Positions 26,664-35,718 are shown, numbered from the stretch's first letter. The stretch is DNA of 64,000 nt from Planococcus sp. ISL-109 (GCF_018613655.1 NZ_JAGGPW010000019.1:1-64000); one strand, 5' to 3'. The notes: generated by a model from the letters alone, not told the origin. Program-made: numbers and translations.

Positions 26664-26993
26664 TCAAAACATTTGATAACCCATTTTGCGTAAGACTTTC
26701 ATGACGATCCCTGAAGTTACCGCACCTAAAAACCCAGCCGTAAGCACTGCAACATCACTGCCAGTCAAAGACCGGATCGTATCGCCAAGCATGGAAAACG
26801 ACTCGCCTGGTGCAGTGAAATAATCGAATACCCCGACATCATCAATGACGAGCAAAATGACGATAGGATAGACGACTGCCATCAGCCACGTCATGCGAAG
26901 CAGCATGTTGAGCAAAAAGCCGATTCCAAAAAACATAACATAAAACAGCAAAATGGAAATGATCAATTGGACAATAGTAAATGAACTGTTCAT
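26664..26993 (-). CDS. yuiB: YuiB-like membrane protein
   Basis: A 109-residue protein with three hydrophobic segments (about 8-30, 32-52, 82-100). No catalytic motif is seen. It is named by its position next to yuiD and yuiA, as in B. subtilis, and by similar length. The function is unknown. The ATG follows GGAGGTTAGAGTCC. Confidence 0.78.
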   Translation of the reverse strand: MNSSFTIVQLIISILLFYVMFFGIGFLLNMLLRMTWLMAVVYPIVILLVIDDVGVFDYFTAPGESFSMLGDTIRSLTGSDVAVLTAGFLGAVTSGIVMKVLRKMGYQMF

Positions 26994-27099
26994 GGACTCT
27001 AACCTCCGTTATTCCCTTACTCAGTTTACCCGAAAGCTCAAGTCCTTTCAATGTGAAGAACCAGTATTCATTACTTTGTCACAGACACTCATTCAACAT

Positions 27100-27130
27100 A
27101 AAAAAAAGCACCCTAAGCGGCTGCTTTTTT
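27100..27130 (-). terminator. terminator of yuiA
   Basis: On the minus strand AAAAGCAgCCGCTTAGGgTGCTTTT is followed by T residues. Confidence 0.7.
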
Positions 27131-27136
27131 AATCAC

Positions 27137-27265
27137 TTATTTATTTTTTCCGGATCCGGAACAGCAGGAGCACGTTTCAGAACCGCCCAATCGTAATTGG
27201 AAATAACCTTGGCCCGCACAGTATGGGCAATGGTTTTCATTTGTTCTTTTCTTGAAGACTGTCAT
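27137..27265 (-). CDS. yuiA: YuiA-like small Cys-rich protein
   Basis: A 42-residue protein with two CxxC-type pairs, CPYCAGQGYFQL and CSCCSGSGKNK, resembling the CxxCxGxG zinc repeats of DnaJ. It could bind zinc; the role is unknown. The ATG at 27265 is fixed by GAGGAGGTGTTTCGA just upstream; the open frame further upstream has no ribosome binding site. The neighbour order yuiB-yuiA matches B. subtilis. Confidence 0.82.
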   Translation of the reverse strand: MTVFKKRTNENHCPYCAGQGYFQLRLGGSETCSCCSGSGKNK

Positions 27266-27340
27266 TCGAAACACCTCCTCTGTTGTTTTAATATTCTGAA
27301 TTATTAGCAATATATCACGTATCGCAATTGCGTGCAAATT

Positions 27341-27377
27341 AAAAAAAGCATTTGTAAACGGATACAAATGCTTTTTT
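27341..27377 (-). terminator. terminator of the NUDIX gene
   Basis: AAAAAAGCATTTGTA-tcc-gttTACAAATGCTTTTTT read on minus, with T residues beyond. It is symmetric enough to act on both strands. Confidence 0.82.
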
Positions 27378-27448
27378 CTCTAGTATTCTCACTTTATCTT
27401 AATAATTCTTACTTTCTTCAAATTATCTGTTAATTCTTTTAAGCTTTT

Positions 27449-27952
27449 CTATTCTTGCCTGCGGAAAAACAATTTATAATCGGTGTAACCGAAAATCTGC
27501 CCTGGGTCGACATCTTCAATCGGCTCAAAACCTTCCTCTACTACATAGGCAGCCATCTCATGGAGCATCACCGAAGCTTCCGGATCCAGTGCCAACTCTT
27601 GCGGCGAACGCCACGCAGCATCATAGAGTTCTTCTGCTTGAGGGATGATTTTTTGCCCTTCCACCACCGGCCGGAGCAAAAAGACGGCCATATTATCGCT
27701 GATTTTCCCTTTAATGACGCCTGAGCGAAAACCGATCATTCCGAGCAGACGGCAATCAATTCCGGTTTCTTCTTTCACTTCCCGCAAAGCGGTTTGGTCA
27801 ATGGTTTCGTCCCTTTCGACGAATCCAGCCGGCAGCGACCATTTGCCATGAAGGCCGCCGTAGCGTTTTTTGACGACGAGCCATTGCTGTTTCTCATTCA
27901 CCACGAGTCCTGCTGCCCCAAGCCAAACATCCCCGCGTTTGCTTTTCGACAT
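27449..27952 (-). CDS. NUDIX hydrolase
   Basis: A 167-residue protein with a complete Nudix box: G, then ERDE, then LREVKEETGID at about residues 42-64. It hydrolyses a nucleoside diphosphate linked to another group, possibly ADP-ribose or a damaged nucleotide; the substrate is not readable. The ATG follows AGGAGGGCGTTTGG. It lies between yuiA and the NADH dehydrogenase and has its own terminator. Confidence 0.92.
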   Translation of the reverse strand: MSKSKRGDVWLGAAGLVVNEKQQWLVVKKRYGGLHGKWSLPAGFVERDETIDQTALREVKEETGIDCRLLGMIGFRSGVIKGKISDNMAVFLLRPVVEGQKIIPQAEELYDAAWRSPQELALDPEASVMLHEMAAYVVEEGFEPIEDVDPGQIFGYTDYKLFFRRQE

Positions 27953-27977
27953 CCAAACGCCCTCCTGTCTTCATATG

Positions 27978-28006
27978 AAAAAGCCCCCCGCACCGGGAGG
28001 CTCATT
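27978..28006 (-). terminator. terminator of yumB
   Basis: On minus, GAGCCTCCCGGTGCGGGGGGCTTTTTC forms a GC-rich hairpin with a T tail. Confidence 0.82.
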
Positions 28007-28007
28007 T

Positions 28008-29222
28008 TTACCAGACTTTAAGTTTTCCTTTTTTCATGACAAGACCGGCTCCGCCGATCATGTACAATGCGCGGTTGTCGATCATTTTTTTCATGAACGC
28101 AGCGCGTCTTCCAGTCACTTTTTTGCCGAAGACTACACCAATTGCATCTTCATCACCAAGTGAGCAGACTGTTCCTTTTAGGTCCGGAACGAATTCTTCT
28201 GTCGTTCCTTCGCCAGCAAGCGCCTTAATGTTTTTTGCAATGCGCTCACCTTGCTGCATGGCAATTTGCGCAGTCGGAGGATACGGACGATTGATTTCTT
28301 CGTTGATCATCAATGCACAGTCTCCGACGATGAAGACATCAGAATAGCCAGGAGCACGCATGTCTTTTTCGACTTTGACGCGCGCACGCATGCTTTCGAT
28401 CGATGTTTCTTCAATCAATCGGTTGCCGCGGACACCCGCTGCCCAAACCACTGTTCCGGCTTTGATGAATTCGAATTCTTCTTCGCCTTTTTTGATCTTC
28501 ACGCCTTCTGGAGTCGCTTCCACAACTGGCGTGCCGATAGAGAATTCGATGCCTTTTGATTGAAGATGCCCTACAGCATAATCTACCAATTCCGAATCGA
28601 ATCCTGGCAACACCATAGGAGCAGCTTCTACACAAATGACGCGGACTTTTTCTTGGGGAACATCAAATTCCTTGCACAGTTCCGGCACACGGTTCGCCAG
28701 TTCGCCCAAAAACTCGATGCCAGTGAAGCCAGCTCCGCCGACAACGATCGTCAAACGGCTATCATCTTTCACTTGCTCTGTTGACCAAGTCGCGAACTGG
28801 AATTCAATGTGCTCACGGATGTAACGAGCCGCCTTAACGTTGGCGATCGACAAAGCATATTTATCCAGTCCTTCGATGCCGAAAGTTTCTCCTTCATAGC
28901 CAAGCCCGATGACAAGGTAATCATATGTAAATTCACCATTGTCAGTTGAAACTTTTTTGTTATCTACGTCGATTGCTTCGACTGTCGCTTGAACAAAATT
29001 CGTTTTGCCGCTGTCGATGACGTCGATGATATCATAACGAACATCCTCCGGAAGCATTGTACCTGCTGCTGCTTCATGCAACCATGTGCTTTCGTAATGA
29101 TATTCATTTTTGTTGATGAGCGTAATGTCTGCAGCGTCTGTCCCAAATTCTTTCTGCAAATTTACAACAGTGGTCAAGCCACCATAACCTGCACCTAATA
29201 CTAAAATTGACGGTCTTTTCAA
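28008..29222 (-). CDS. yumB: type II NADH dehydrogenase (YumB)
   Basis: A 404-residue flavoprotein with two dinucleotide sites: LVLGAGYGG (FAD, residue 6 on) and VVGGAGFTG (NAD, about 165). VFIVGDCA marks the second FAD contact, and a C-terminal amphipathic region should anchor it. It passes electrons from NADH to menaquinone without pumping protons. The TTG at 29222 (MKRPSIL) is preferred because it matches the family N-terminus and follows AAGGTGG; another in-frame TTG lies seven codons upstream. Confidence 0.93.
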   Translation of the reverse strand: MKRPSILVLGAGYGGLTTVVNLQKEFGTDAADITLINKNEYHYESTWLHEAAAGTMLPEDVRYDIIDVIDSGKTNFVQATVEAIDVDNKKVSTDNGEFTYDYLVIGLGYEGETFGIEGLDKYALSIANVKAARYIREHIEFQFATWSTEQVKDDSRLTIVVGGAGFTGIEFLGELANRVPELCKEFDVPQEKVRVICVEAAPMVLPGFDSELVDYAVGHLQSKGIEFSIGTPVVEATPEGVKIKKGEEEFEFIKAGTVVWAAGVRGNRLIEETSIESMRARVKVEKDMRAPGYSDVFIVGDCALMINEEINRPYPPTAQIAMQQGERIAKNIKALAGEGTTEEFVPDLKGTVCSLGDEDAIGVVFGKKVTGRRAAFMKKMIDNRALYMIGGAGLVMKKGKLKVW

Positions 29223-29373
29223 TACAATCGCAACCACCTTCAAGTCATTTTATGCACCGGAAATCGTCGAACGTTCTTCCAGTAAACACCTACCCTCTAT
29301 ATTAGCCCTTTTGCCAATGCTTTTCAACAGTTGAGTGCCTATCCGGAAGATGGCCGCGAAAACTGAACATGAA

Positions 29374-29401
29374 GAAACCCGCTTTTATAAAAGCGGGTTT
29401 T
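29374..29401 (-). terminator. terminator-like palindrome after yutM
   Basis: AAACCCGCTTTTATAAAAGCGGGTTT is a perfect palindrome just past the yutM stop codon; the T tail on minus is short. Confidence 0.7.
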
Positions 29402-29405
29402 CATT

Positions 29406-29768
29406 TCAGCAATTTTCAGGAGTTCCTTCTTTTTTTGCAGTGCGGAAACTGGTGCCGCATCCACAAGAAGCGATGGCGTTCGGGTTATCGATCGTAAACC
29501 CGCCGCCCATGAGCGATTGCTTATAGTCGACGATGGTGCCTGTTAGAATAGGCGCATCTTCTTTATTGATAAGTATTTGGATGCCATGCTGTTCGTATTG
29601 CTCATCGGCATCCGTCACTTCATGCTCAAAGCCCATGCCATACGTTAATCCGCTGCACCCTCCGCCATTGACGGCCACGCGGAGAAAAGCACCTTCTTCT
29701 TCATTGTGGCGCATCATTTCCTTCACTTGGAAAGAAGCGGCTTCTGTAATTTCTACGACTTGTGTCAT
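29406..29768 (-). CDS. yutM: A-type Fe-S carrier (HesB/IscA family, YutM)
   Basis: A 120-residue HesB-like protein with the three conserved cysteines in GGGCSGLTYG and SCGCGTSF. It accepts and delivers Fe-S clusters to apoproteins in the cytoplasm, probably downstream of the SufBCD machinery encoded at 42-47 kb. The ATG follows AAAGGGTGAACGTAG. It lies near nfu (yutI) in the yut cluster, each with its own terminator. Confidence 0.93.
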   Translation of the reverse strand: MTQVVEITEAASFQVKEMMRHNEEEGAFLRVAVNGGGCSGLTYGMGFEHEVTDADEQYEQHGIQILINKEDAPILTGTIVDYKQSLMGGGFTIDNPNAIASCGCGTSFRTAKKEGTPENC

Positions 29769-29820
29769 CTACGTTCACCCTTTCTTTACCATGGATTTGC
29801 TCATCCACTTATGTGTGGAC

Positions 29821-29848
29821 AGAAAAGGGACCTGTCAAAAGGTCCCCG
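29821..29848 (-). terminator. terminator of yutI
   Basis: On minus GGGGACCTTTTGACAGGTCCC is followed by TTTTC. Confidence 0.8.
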
Positions 29849-29852
29849 AATA

Positions 29853-30089
29853 TTAAAAGACTTGTTCCACTTCTACAATGCCGGGAACTTCTTCGACAAG
29901 TGCGCGCTCTATGCCCGCTTTCAATGTGATAGTGGAACTTGGGCAGCTTCCGCATGCACCCAACAGGCGCAATTTCACGATGCCGTCCTCTATATCCACC
30001 AATTCACAGTCTCCTCCGTCACGCAAAAGGAATGGACGCAATTTATCTAGGACTTCCATTACTTGGTCTTCCATCATAGCTTCAGTCAT
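29853..30089 (-). CDS. yutI: NifU C-terminal domain Fe-S scaffold (YutI/Nfu)
   Basis: A 78-residue Nfu domain with the cluster-binding CxxC in [16 protein letters not shown]. It carries a 4Fe-4S cluster between subunits and delivers it to targets. The ATG follows AAAGGAGTCGATAGAA. It is divergent from yuzD. Confidence 0.94.
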   Translation of the reverse strand: MTEAMMEDQVMEVLDKLRPFLLRDGGDCELVDIEDGIVKLRLLGACGSCPSSTITLKAGIERALVEEVPGIVEVEQVF

Positions 30090-30172
30090 TTCTATCGACT
30101 CCTTTCATTACAATCATTATAATGTGATTAAGAAGAAAAAGCCAATAATGAATTTTCAGGAGGCCATTATCT

Positions 30173-30499
30173 ATGACAAAAATTCCGACGATCGAAGTTT
30201 ACGGTACTGAACAAATCTGCGCCAGCTGTGTAAATGCCCCGTCTTCAAAGGATACGTACGAATGGTTAGAGGCAGCTATTTCACGGAAGTACAAAAATCA
30301 GCCATTTTCAATAAGCTATATTGACATTGAGAACCCGCAACTGGAGGAACAGCACAAAGACTATGCCGCGCGCATTATGGAGGATGAATTTTTCTATCCG
30401 CTTGTGCTGATCGAAGGCGAAGTAGTCGGAGAAGGTTATATTCAGCTGAAGCCCGTTTACCGAGAACTTGAAAAACATGGCTTTAAAGCTGAACAATAA
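30173..30499 (+). CDS. yuzD: YuzD family protein (DUF1462)
   Basis: A 108-residue protein with CASC near residue 14 in a thioredoxin-like setting (IEVYGTEQICASC). A redox or Fe-S related role is possible, given its place between nfu and yutJ, but this is inference. The ATG follows AGGAGGCCATTATCT. It ends at a strong shared terminator. Confidence 0.9.
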   Translation: MTKIPTIEVYGTEQICASCVNAPSSKDTYEWLEAAISRKYKNQPFSISYIDIENPQLEEQHKDYAARIMEDEFFYPLVLIEGEVVGEGYIQLKPVYRELEKHGFKAEQ

Positions 30500-30526
30500 A
30501 AAAAGCGCTCCGCGGAGCGCTTTTTC
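30498..30526. terminator. bidirectional terminator between yuzD and yutJ
   Basis: AAAAAAAGCGCTCCGCGGAGCGCTTTTT, a perfect palindrome between convergent genes. Confidence 0.9.
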
Positions 30527-30530
30527 TTAT

Positions 30531-31598
30531 TTAACCATTATGCCATTTGTACATCCAAAGAACACCCGACTTCATTAATCGTGCGATGCGTCCTGTAACA
30601 GTGCGGTCAGCGAGATAAGCGAATCCTTGCTTTTTCCCGAGCGAGCCGAGGAAACCTTTGAGTTTGATCTCCGGCATCGTTTCAGGCAGTTCTTCGCCCT
30701 TCCACTTCATCCGCAGCACTTTGACAATTTGTTCGGCTTGTTCTTCCGCTAACTGAGCTGAAGGCGCCATCGGCAAAGCTGCACAATCGCCGACAACGTA
30801 GACATTCTCGTCCTGCGGCAATTGATGGTATTGGTTGATGATGACACGCCCGCTGCCATCGCATTCAAGATTCAGGTCGCGCACCGGCTTAACAGGCTGA
30901 ATCCCTGCTGTCCAGACGACGGCGTCGACCGGAATCGTTTCTTCGTGATTATGGAGAAGATTCTGGTCGACTTTGGTGATGTTCGCATTGGAAACAACAT
31001 CTACATTATTGTTATCAAACCATTTGTTGACGAAATTGCTGAGCCGTTCCGGAAAGTCGCGCAAAATCCGCGGACTGCGGTCAAACAGCTTGATCTGCAA
31101 GTCACTGCGGCTCTCGCGCAACTCACTTGCGAGTTCGATGCCGCTAAGTCCAGCACCGACAACACCTACTGTGGCGCCTGACTTCAAGCCGAGAAGAGCT
31201 TCATAGGTTTTGCGTGAGTTGCCGATCGTCTGGATGCTATACGTAAACTCATCCGCACCTGGCACTCCGTGGTATTTATCGATGCATCCGAGCCCAATAA
31301 CCAATTCATCATATTCTATGCGCTGGCCGTCTTCTAAGAAGATGCATTTTTCCTCCAATCCGATTTCGCGGATTTCGCCGTTGACCATTTTCAAGCGTTC
31401 ATGTTCAGGGAATGGAACGCGCACTTCCTGGTCTGATTCAGTACCGGCTGCCAGTGCATAAAATTCCGTTTTCATGCTGTGAAAAGGTGTTCTGTCGATT
31501 AAGATTATTTCCATGTCTTGTGGGAAATTGTTCGGCAAGAGGCGCAGCAAGACCCGCATATTGCCATATCCGCCACCAAGTAAGACTAATTTTTTCAT
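30531..31598 (-). CDS. yutJ: NADH dehydrogenase-like FAD oxidoreductase (YutJ)
   Basis: A 355-residue pyridine nucleotide-disulfide oxidoreductase-like protein. LLGGGYGNMR binds FAD, VVGAGLSGIE binds NAD(P), and VYVVGDCAALP is the second FAD site. It is a second NDH-2-type enzyme close to yumB; the acceptor is unknown. The start ATG at 31598 follows AAAGGAGAATTTT; the longer open frame upstream lacks a ribosome binding site. Confidence 0.9.
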   Translation of the reverse strand: MKKLVLLGGGYGNMRVLLRLLPNNFPQDMEIILIDRTPFHSMKTEFYALAAGTESDQEVRVPFPEHERLKMVNGEIREIGLEEKCIFLEDGQRIEYDELVIGLGCIDKYHGVPGADEFTYSIQTIGNSRKTYEALLGLKSGATVGVVGAGLSGIELASELRESRSDLQIKLFDRSPRILRDFPERLSNFVNKWFDNNNVDVVSNANITKVDQNLLHNHEETIPVDAVVWTAGIQPVKPVRDLNLECDGSGRVIINQYHQLPQDENVYVVGDCAALPMAPSAQLAEEQAEQIVKVLRMKWKGEELPETMPEIKLKGFLGSLGKKQGFAYLADRTVTGRIARLMKSGVLWMYKWHNG

Positions 31599-31749
31599 AA
31601 AATTCTCCTTTAGCCCGTCATTCTGCTCATGATTCCACATATGAGTATAGCTGATTGTGATAACTTTCACAATCCTTTCGGGACAAAATCAATTAATTGA
31701 CGGTTGCGCTAAAACACGGTAGGATTTTCTAGTAGTGAGGTGAGCTAGA

Positions 31750-31986
31750 ATGAATCCGATTATTGAATTTTGCATGAGCAATCTTGCCAACGGTTCGGAA
31801 GAAGCTTTTGCAAAATTAGAGCAAGACCCGAATTTGGATGTGCTCGAATATGGTTGCTTAAGTTATTGTAGCCAGTGCGCCGAATCCCTATTTGCACTTG
31901 TCAATGGTGAAATTGTGGAGGCTGACACTCCGGAAGAGCTGACCAAAAAAGTTTACGAGTTTATTGAAGAAAACCCGTTATTTTAA
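31750..31986 (+). CDS. yuzB: YuzB family protein (DUF1450)
   Basis: A 78-residue protein with a cysteine cluster ([13 protein letters not shown], about 36-48) plus an N-terminal cysteine, and an acidic rest. The cluster could hold zinc or Fe-S; the function is not established. The ATG follows AGGTGAGCTAGA. Its terminator overlaps the end of the convergent yutF gene. Confidence 0.9.
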   Translation: MNPIIEFCMSNLANGSEEAFAKLEQDPNLDVLEYGCLSYCSQCAESLFALVNGEIVEADTPEELTKKVYEFIEENPLF

Positions 31987-32011
31987 GCCGCCATTTGGAC
32001 GGCTTTTTTTT
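31984..32011 (+). terminator. terminator of yuzB
   Basis: AGCCGCC-attt-GGaCGGCT followed by T8. It reaches the last codon of yutF on the opposite strand. Confidence 0.8.
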
Positions 32012-32783
32012 AATGTTCCCAAAACCCGAGATTCTCGAGCACAAAGCTTGCTGGGCGGTCTTTTTCAAGCACTGCCTCCATTGGGGTGACACCGGTATTC
32101 ACGTGGACAGTATCAATGCCGAAACGAAGGCCGGCTTGGATGTCTGTATCGTAATTATCACCGATCATGACCATGTCTTCTTTACGGAATCCATACTCAT
32201 GGTGGATCGCTTCGAGCATATGGATTTCCGGTTTGCCGATAAAGACCGGATCAATATCCGTCGCTTGGGCGACCAGTGCTGTAAACGCCCCATTCCCAGG
32301 CAGCAACCCTCGCTCTGTTGGAAATTTCAAATCCCTATTAGTCGACAAAAATACCGCTCCGCGCTGAACTTCCAGGCAAGCGCGCGCTAATTTATCATAA
32401 TTGACTTGTGGGTCGAGTCCCATCAAAACGATATCCGCCTGCTTTTCGACCCGATTGATTCCGTGATCATCAAGCGCTTCCTCCAAGCCTTTCGAACCGA
32501 CGAGAAAAACGGTTCTATCCGGGTACCAGCGGCGTATGTACTTAGCTGCCGCGATTGCGGAAGACATGATGCGTGCTTTTTCTGCATGAACGCCTACTTT
32601 TTCCAGCTTGTGATGCAGTTGGTCAACTGTCATAGAAGCGTTATTCGTAATATAGAACGGTTCAATGCCGCTTTCTTGCAGGCTTGCGACAAATTGTGCT
32701 GCTTTTACGACAGGCTCATTGCCGCGGTAAACCGTCCCATCCAAGTCCAAGCAATAAGCTTTATAGCGTTTAATTTTGGCCAT
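32010..32783 (-). CDS. yutF: HAD-superfamily phosphatase YutF (NagD type)
   Basis: A 257-residue HAD hydrolase with the nucleophile motif LDLDGTVYRG, motif II ITNNAS and the acidic motif MIGDNYDTDI. It dephosphorylates a small phosphorylated metabolite; the substrate is unknown. The ATG at 32783 was chosen because CCGGAGAATGACA precedes it. Its start lies inside the end of yutE (14 bp overlap), so the two are translationally coupled. Confidence 0.92.
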   Translation of the reverse strand: MAKIKRYKAYCLDLDGTVYRGNEPVVKAAQFVASLQESGIEPFYITNNASMTVDQLHHKLEKVGVHAEKARIMSSAIAAAKYIRRWYPDRTVFLVGSKGLEEALDDHGINRVEKQADIVLMGLDPQVNYDKLARACLEVQRGAVFLSTNRDLKFPTERGLLPGNGAFTALVAQATDIDPVFIGKPEIHMLEAIHHEYGFRKEDMVMIGDNYDTDIQAGLRFGIDTVHVNTGVTPMEAVLEKDRPASFVLENLGFWEH

Positions 32784-33228
32784 TGTCATTCTCCGGAATA
32801 AATGCCGAAACAGGGCCCAATTCATGCTCGAGGTAATGGCTCACTTTCGGGCCGAATTGCTTTAATGCATCCAGATGAACATCCATTACCCGTGTAATTT
32901 CCTTGTGGTCGACAGCGATGAAATCTCTTACAAGCATTTTGCGCAGCCCGACCACTTCTTTAAACGGCTGATCCATTTCTTTGGTGATGACTTTTTCGTC
33001 TACGAGAATGTCGATGATATCTTCGTAGCTTCCCGGATCCCTCATGATAAACCCATCAATCATGGAATTCCCCACATCTATCACGGCCTCAATAGCACCA
33101 AGCGACAGCCGTTCAAGCGCAAGTTGGTCTTTCAATGAATTCCAGCTTGCATTTTCTTCATATAATGCGAGCAACGCATCCATATAAACAATAGCTTTTT
33201 TGATTTTTCCGCGGTCGATAAAATACAT
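32770..33228 (-). CDS. yutE: DUF86 / HepT-like protein YutE
   Basis: A 152-residue helical DUF86 protein related to HepT ribonuclease toxins. The expected RxxxxHxY-type active site appears changed: the matching stretch is VRDFIAVDHKEIT, with R and H six residues apart and no tyrosine. No MntA nucleotidyltransferase partner is adjacent; yutF and yutD flank it instead. A housekeeping rather than toxin role is likely, but unproven. The start ATG follows GGAGGGACTCAAT. Confidence 0.88.
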   Translation of the reverse strand: MYFIDRGKIKKAIVYMDALLALYEENASWNSLKDQLALERLSLGAIEAVIDVGNSMIDGFIMRDPGSYEDIIDILVDEKVITKEMDQPFKEVVGLRKMLVRDFIAVDHKEITRVMDVHLDALKQFGPKVSHYLEHELGPVSAFIPENDNGQN

Positions 33229-33294
33229 ATTGAGTCCCTCCATTTAGCTGTTACTGCTAATGTCATTTCTTCTATATCATATCATATGCACATG

Positions 33295-33332
33295 AAAAAA
33301 CCCCCGGCAGGTCAATCTGTCTCGGGGGTTTC
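33295..33332 (-). terminator. terminator overlapping the yutD stop
   Basis: On minus GAAACCCCCGAGACAGATTGACCTGCCGGGGGTTTTTTC forms a GC-rich hairpin. Its 5' arm includes the last codons of yutD. Confidence 0.85.
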
Positions 33333-33680
33333 CACTTGTTCTTCTTGTTCTTCCACTTGTTCTTTCGTTTGTTCTTCCACTTCTATTTCCGGTGCTCTTC
33401 CAGCCTTTTTCAGAATGAAATAGGAACAGCCAAAATTACAGTATTCATATAAATAATCCTGTAATGTGCTGATCTTTGTATCGTAGCTTGCCTTGCTGTT
33501 GCTGTCTTCGAAGAAACCTTTCAAGCGAAGTTGCCCGTAGCCCCAATCACCTAAGATATAATCGTATTTGGCCAGAATATCGCTGTACCTGTTCTGGAAT
33601 GCTTCTTCCTGAAAGCCTTCGCGATGATCCACGTTCACCTCATAGTTCCATTTTTCTATTGTGATCAATATACTCACCAT
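33312..33680 (-). CDS. yutD: YutD family cytosolic protein (DUF1027)
   Basis: A 122-residue protein with the YutD core at 1-98 (FQNRYSDILAKYDYILGDWG, two cysteines in YCNFGCSYF) and a Glu/Gln-rich tail. The function is unknown; the family is widespread in Bacilli. The start is taken as the ATG at 33680 with AGGTATGG upstream, a weak site, so the first residues are uncertain. Confidence 0.88.
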   Translation of the reverse strand: MVSILITIEKWNYEVNVDHREGFQEEAFQNRYSDILAKYDYILGDWGYGQLRLKGFFEDSNSKASYDTKISTLQDYLYEYCNFGCSYFILKKAGRAPEIEVEEQTKEQVEEQEEQVETPETD

Positions 33681-33825
33681 CCATACCTAGTAATGACGCC
33701 AGCACCGGAACCGAGCCGCTTGTTACGCATTCCTTTTGCAGCGCATTTCTACAAACTTATCCTCTTTCAAATGTATCACACCAAACCTTTCTGAACAAGC
33801 TGCGCTACTGATTGCTAAAGAAAAC

Positions 33826-33859
33826 AAAAACCTCCAGCTGACTAGCAGCCGGAGGTTTT
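33826..33859 (-). terminator. terminator of the NSS two-gene operon
   Basis: CCTCCaGCTG-acta-GCAGCcGGAGG flanked by A and T runs, just beyond the small subunit gene on minus. Confidence 0.82.
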
Positions 33860-33865
33860 CAATTA

Positions 33866-33994
33866 TTACCCTATATTTTGTTCTTTTGCTTTATTCGCTT
33901 TGCTTGATCTTACAGCGTGGAAAATGCTCGCTGCCAATCCTCCCCAGAGGAGGACCATACCGATAATCATGACGACAATAGCACTAACTGACAT
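33866..33994 (-). CDS. small subunit of NSS transporter (MetS-like), 42 residues
   Basis: A 42-residue peptide beginning MSVSAIVVMIIGM, with one transmembrane helix (about 4-28) and a basic, polar tail (RSSKANKAKEQNIG). It lies 13 bp after the large NSS gene, and an excellent ribosome binding site, AAGGAGGGATCGAC, precedes its ATG. The arrangement matches MetPS of Corynebacterium and similar methionine/alanine NSS systems, where a short membrane peptide is required with the transporter. Short and easily missed; the start, frame and stop were read directly. Confidence 0.87.
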   Translation of the reverse strand: MSVSAIVVMIIGMVLLWGGLAASIFHAVRSSKANKAKEQNIG

Positions 33995-34006
33995 GTCGAT
34001 CCCTCC

Positions 34007-35557
34007 TTATTTCTTTTCTTTTTCTTTCACTGGGTGTTCGGAATGCTCGTCGTAAAAGCGGTAGTTTTTATGCCACTTGCCGAGCGTGAATAATATTCCG
34101 AAGAGCAAGGCGCCCCCAGCGACTGCAACGCCGCCGAATAATGTGAACATATTGGAATAGCCTTCATAGTTCCCGGTATCCGTGTCAAATTGCTGGAATA
34201 TGTTCAAGCGCAACAATCCGAACATCATGTAGCCGAGAACAATCGGCGTGATGATACCGAGGCTGAATTTCCACCAGCCGCCGAGATGGATGTCGGAAAC
34301 TTCGTTCGCGTGATTCTGCAAATCGCCTGTTTTCCGCAAAATCCAGACGACCATGACAACTTCCACAAGACCGACTGCCGCGACACCGAATTGGTTGATG
34401 TAGTAATCGGCGATATCCAAGAAGAACAAACCACCCTGTGTTGCAAAGAGAACGGAGATCAATGCAGCAAGTCCGCCACCGAACGCTACGGCTTTGCGTC
34501 TTGAAATACCAAATTTCTCAGTGAATCCTGCGACATAAGTTTCTGTGATCGACATGAGCGATGTAAGCCCCGCAAGTGTCAGCGACAGGAAGAACAAGAA
34601 GCCGAAGAGACCATTCATTCCTGGGAATTGATTGATGATTGCCGGGAATACGACGAACGCGAGTCCGACCCCTGCAGAAGCGACATCCGCAACAGCAACA
34701 TTTGATTGTGTCGCCATGAAGCCGAGTACAGCAAATACCCCGATACCCGCGAGCAACTCAAAGCTTGAGTTCGCAAAACCGGTAATGAAAGCGTTATTGG
34801 TAATATCCGATTTTTTCGGAAGATAACTGGAATACGTTATCATGATCGCAAAAGCAATCGATAAACTGAAGAATATGTGCCCATAGGCCGCAACCCAGAC
34901 GACTGGATCCATTATGGCGTCGAAATTCGGTTTAAAGAATGCATCGAGACCCAACATCGCACCGTCAAGCGTTACAGCTCGTATTACGATGATGATGAAA
35001 ATGACGATCAAAGTCGGAATGAAAATCCGGTTCGCCATTTCAATGCCGCGTTTTACGCCCGCTAATAAAATACCTAATGTGATGACCCAAACAACGACTA
35101 ACGGGATGAAGATGCCCCAGACGATTCCCCCTGTCTCACCTGGTGACACGGTCAACTCGAGAAAATCATTGAATAAGAAGGCTTCCGTATCCTCTCCCCA
35201 TGCCTGATTGAATGAGAACAATGTATAACGCATCGCCCAAGCAATAATGACGGCGTAATACACCGATATGACGAACGAAACAAATATCGCCCACCATCCA
35301 AGCCATTCTGCTTTCTTGCCGCTCATTCTAAAGAATGAAAGTGGCGCGGATCCGCGATAACGATGACCAATCGTGAATTCCAAGATTAAAATTGGAATAC
35401 CGGCCGTTAAAAGAGCAAACAAATACGGAATAAAAAATGCGCCGCCACCATTTTCATAAGCTACATACGGGAATCGCCAAATATTCCCTAATCCTACTGC
35501 CGAGCCAACTGCCGCCATAATAAAACCGGCTCTAGTTCCCCATGTAGAACGTTCCAT
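34007..35557 (-). CDS. NSS family sodium-dependent transporter, large subunit (MetP-like)
   Basis: A 516-residue NSS transporter with about twelve helices. TM1 contains GFIMAAVGSAVGLGNIWRFP, the classical signature. It should import an amino acid with Na+; methionine or alanine is a guess based on the MetS-like small gene that follows. The ATG at 35557 follows AAAGGGGGAAGAG. It has a promoter with TATACT about 90 bp upstream and shares a terminator with the small subunit. Confidence 0.92.
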   Translation of the reverse strand: MERSTWGTRAGFIMAAVGSAVGLGNIWRFPYVAYENGGGAFFIPYLFALLTAGIPILILEFTIGHRYRGSAPLSFFRMSGKKAEWLGWWAIFVSFVISVYYAVIIAWAMRYTLFSFNQAWGEDTEAFLFNDFLELTVSPGETGGIVWGIFIPLVVVWVITLGILLAGVKRGIEMANRIFIPTLIVIFIIIVIRAVTLDGAMLGLDAFFKPNFDAIMDPVVWVAAYGHIFFSLSIAFAIMITYSSYLPKKSDITNNAFITGFANSSFELLAGIGVFAVLGFMATQSNVAVADVASAGVGLAFVVFPAIINQFPGMNGLFGFLFFLSLTLAGLTSLMSITETYVAGFTEKFGISRRKAVAFGGGLAALISVLFATQGGLFFLDIADYYINQFGVAAVGLVEVVMVVWILRKTGDLQNHANEVSDIHLGGWWKFSLGIITPIVLGYMMFGLLRLNIFQQFDTDTGNYEGYSNMFTLFGGVAVAGGALLFGILFTLGKWHKNYRFYDEHSEHPVKEKEKK

Positions 35558-35646
35558 CTCTCTTCCCCCTTTGTTGTTAACTCCCATTTTTTTAACAGAA
35601 AAATAGGAAGTTTGTTTATATTCAGATTATTGTGGAATCTAAATTT

Positions 35647-35675
35647 AGTATAACTAGCACATACCTCAAAGTAAA
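35647..35675 (-). promoter_or_regulatory. promoter of the NSS two-gene operon
   Basis: On minus a -35 TTTACT (35670-35675) lies 17 bp from the -10 TATACT (35647-35652). Confidence 0.45.
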
Positions 35676-35718
35676 GATAATTTCTATAAATTTTTCAAAA
35701 AAACTATTATAGCAATAA

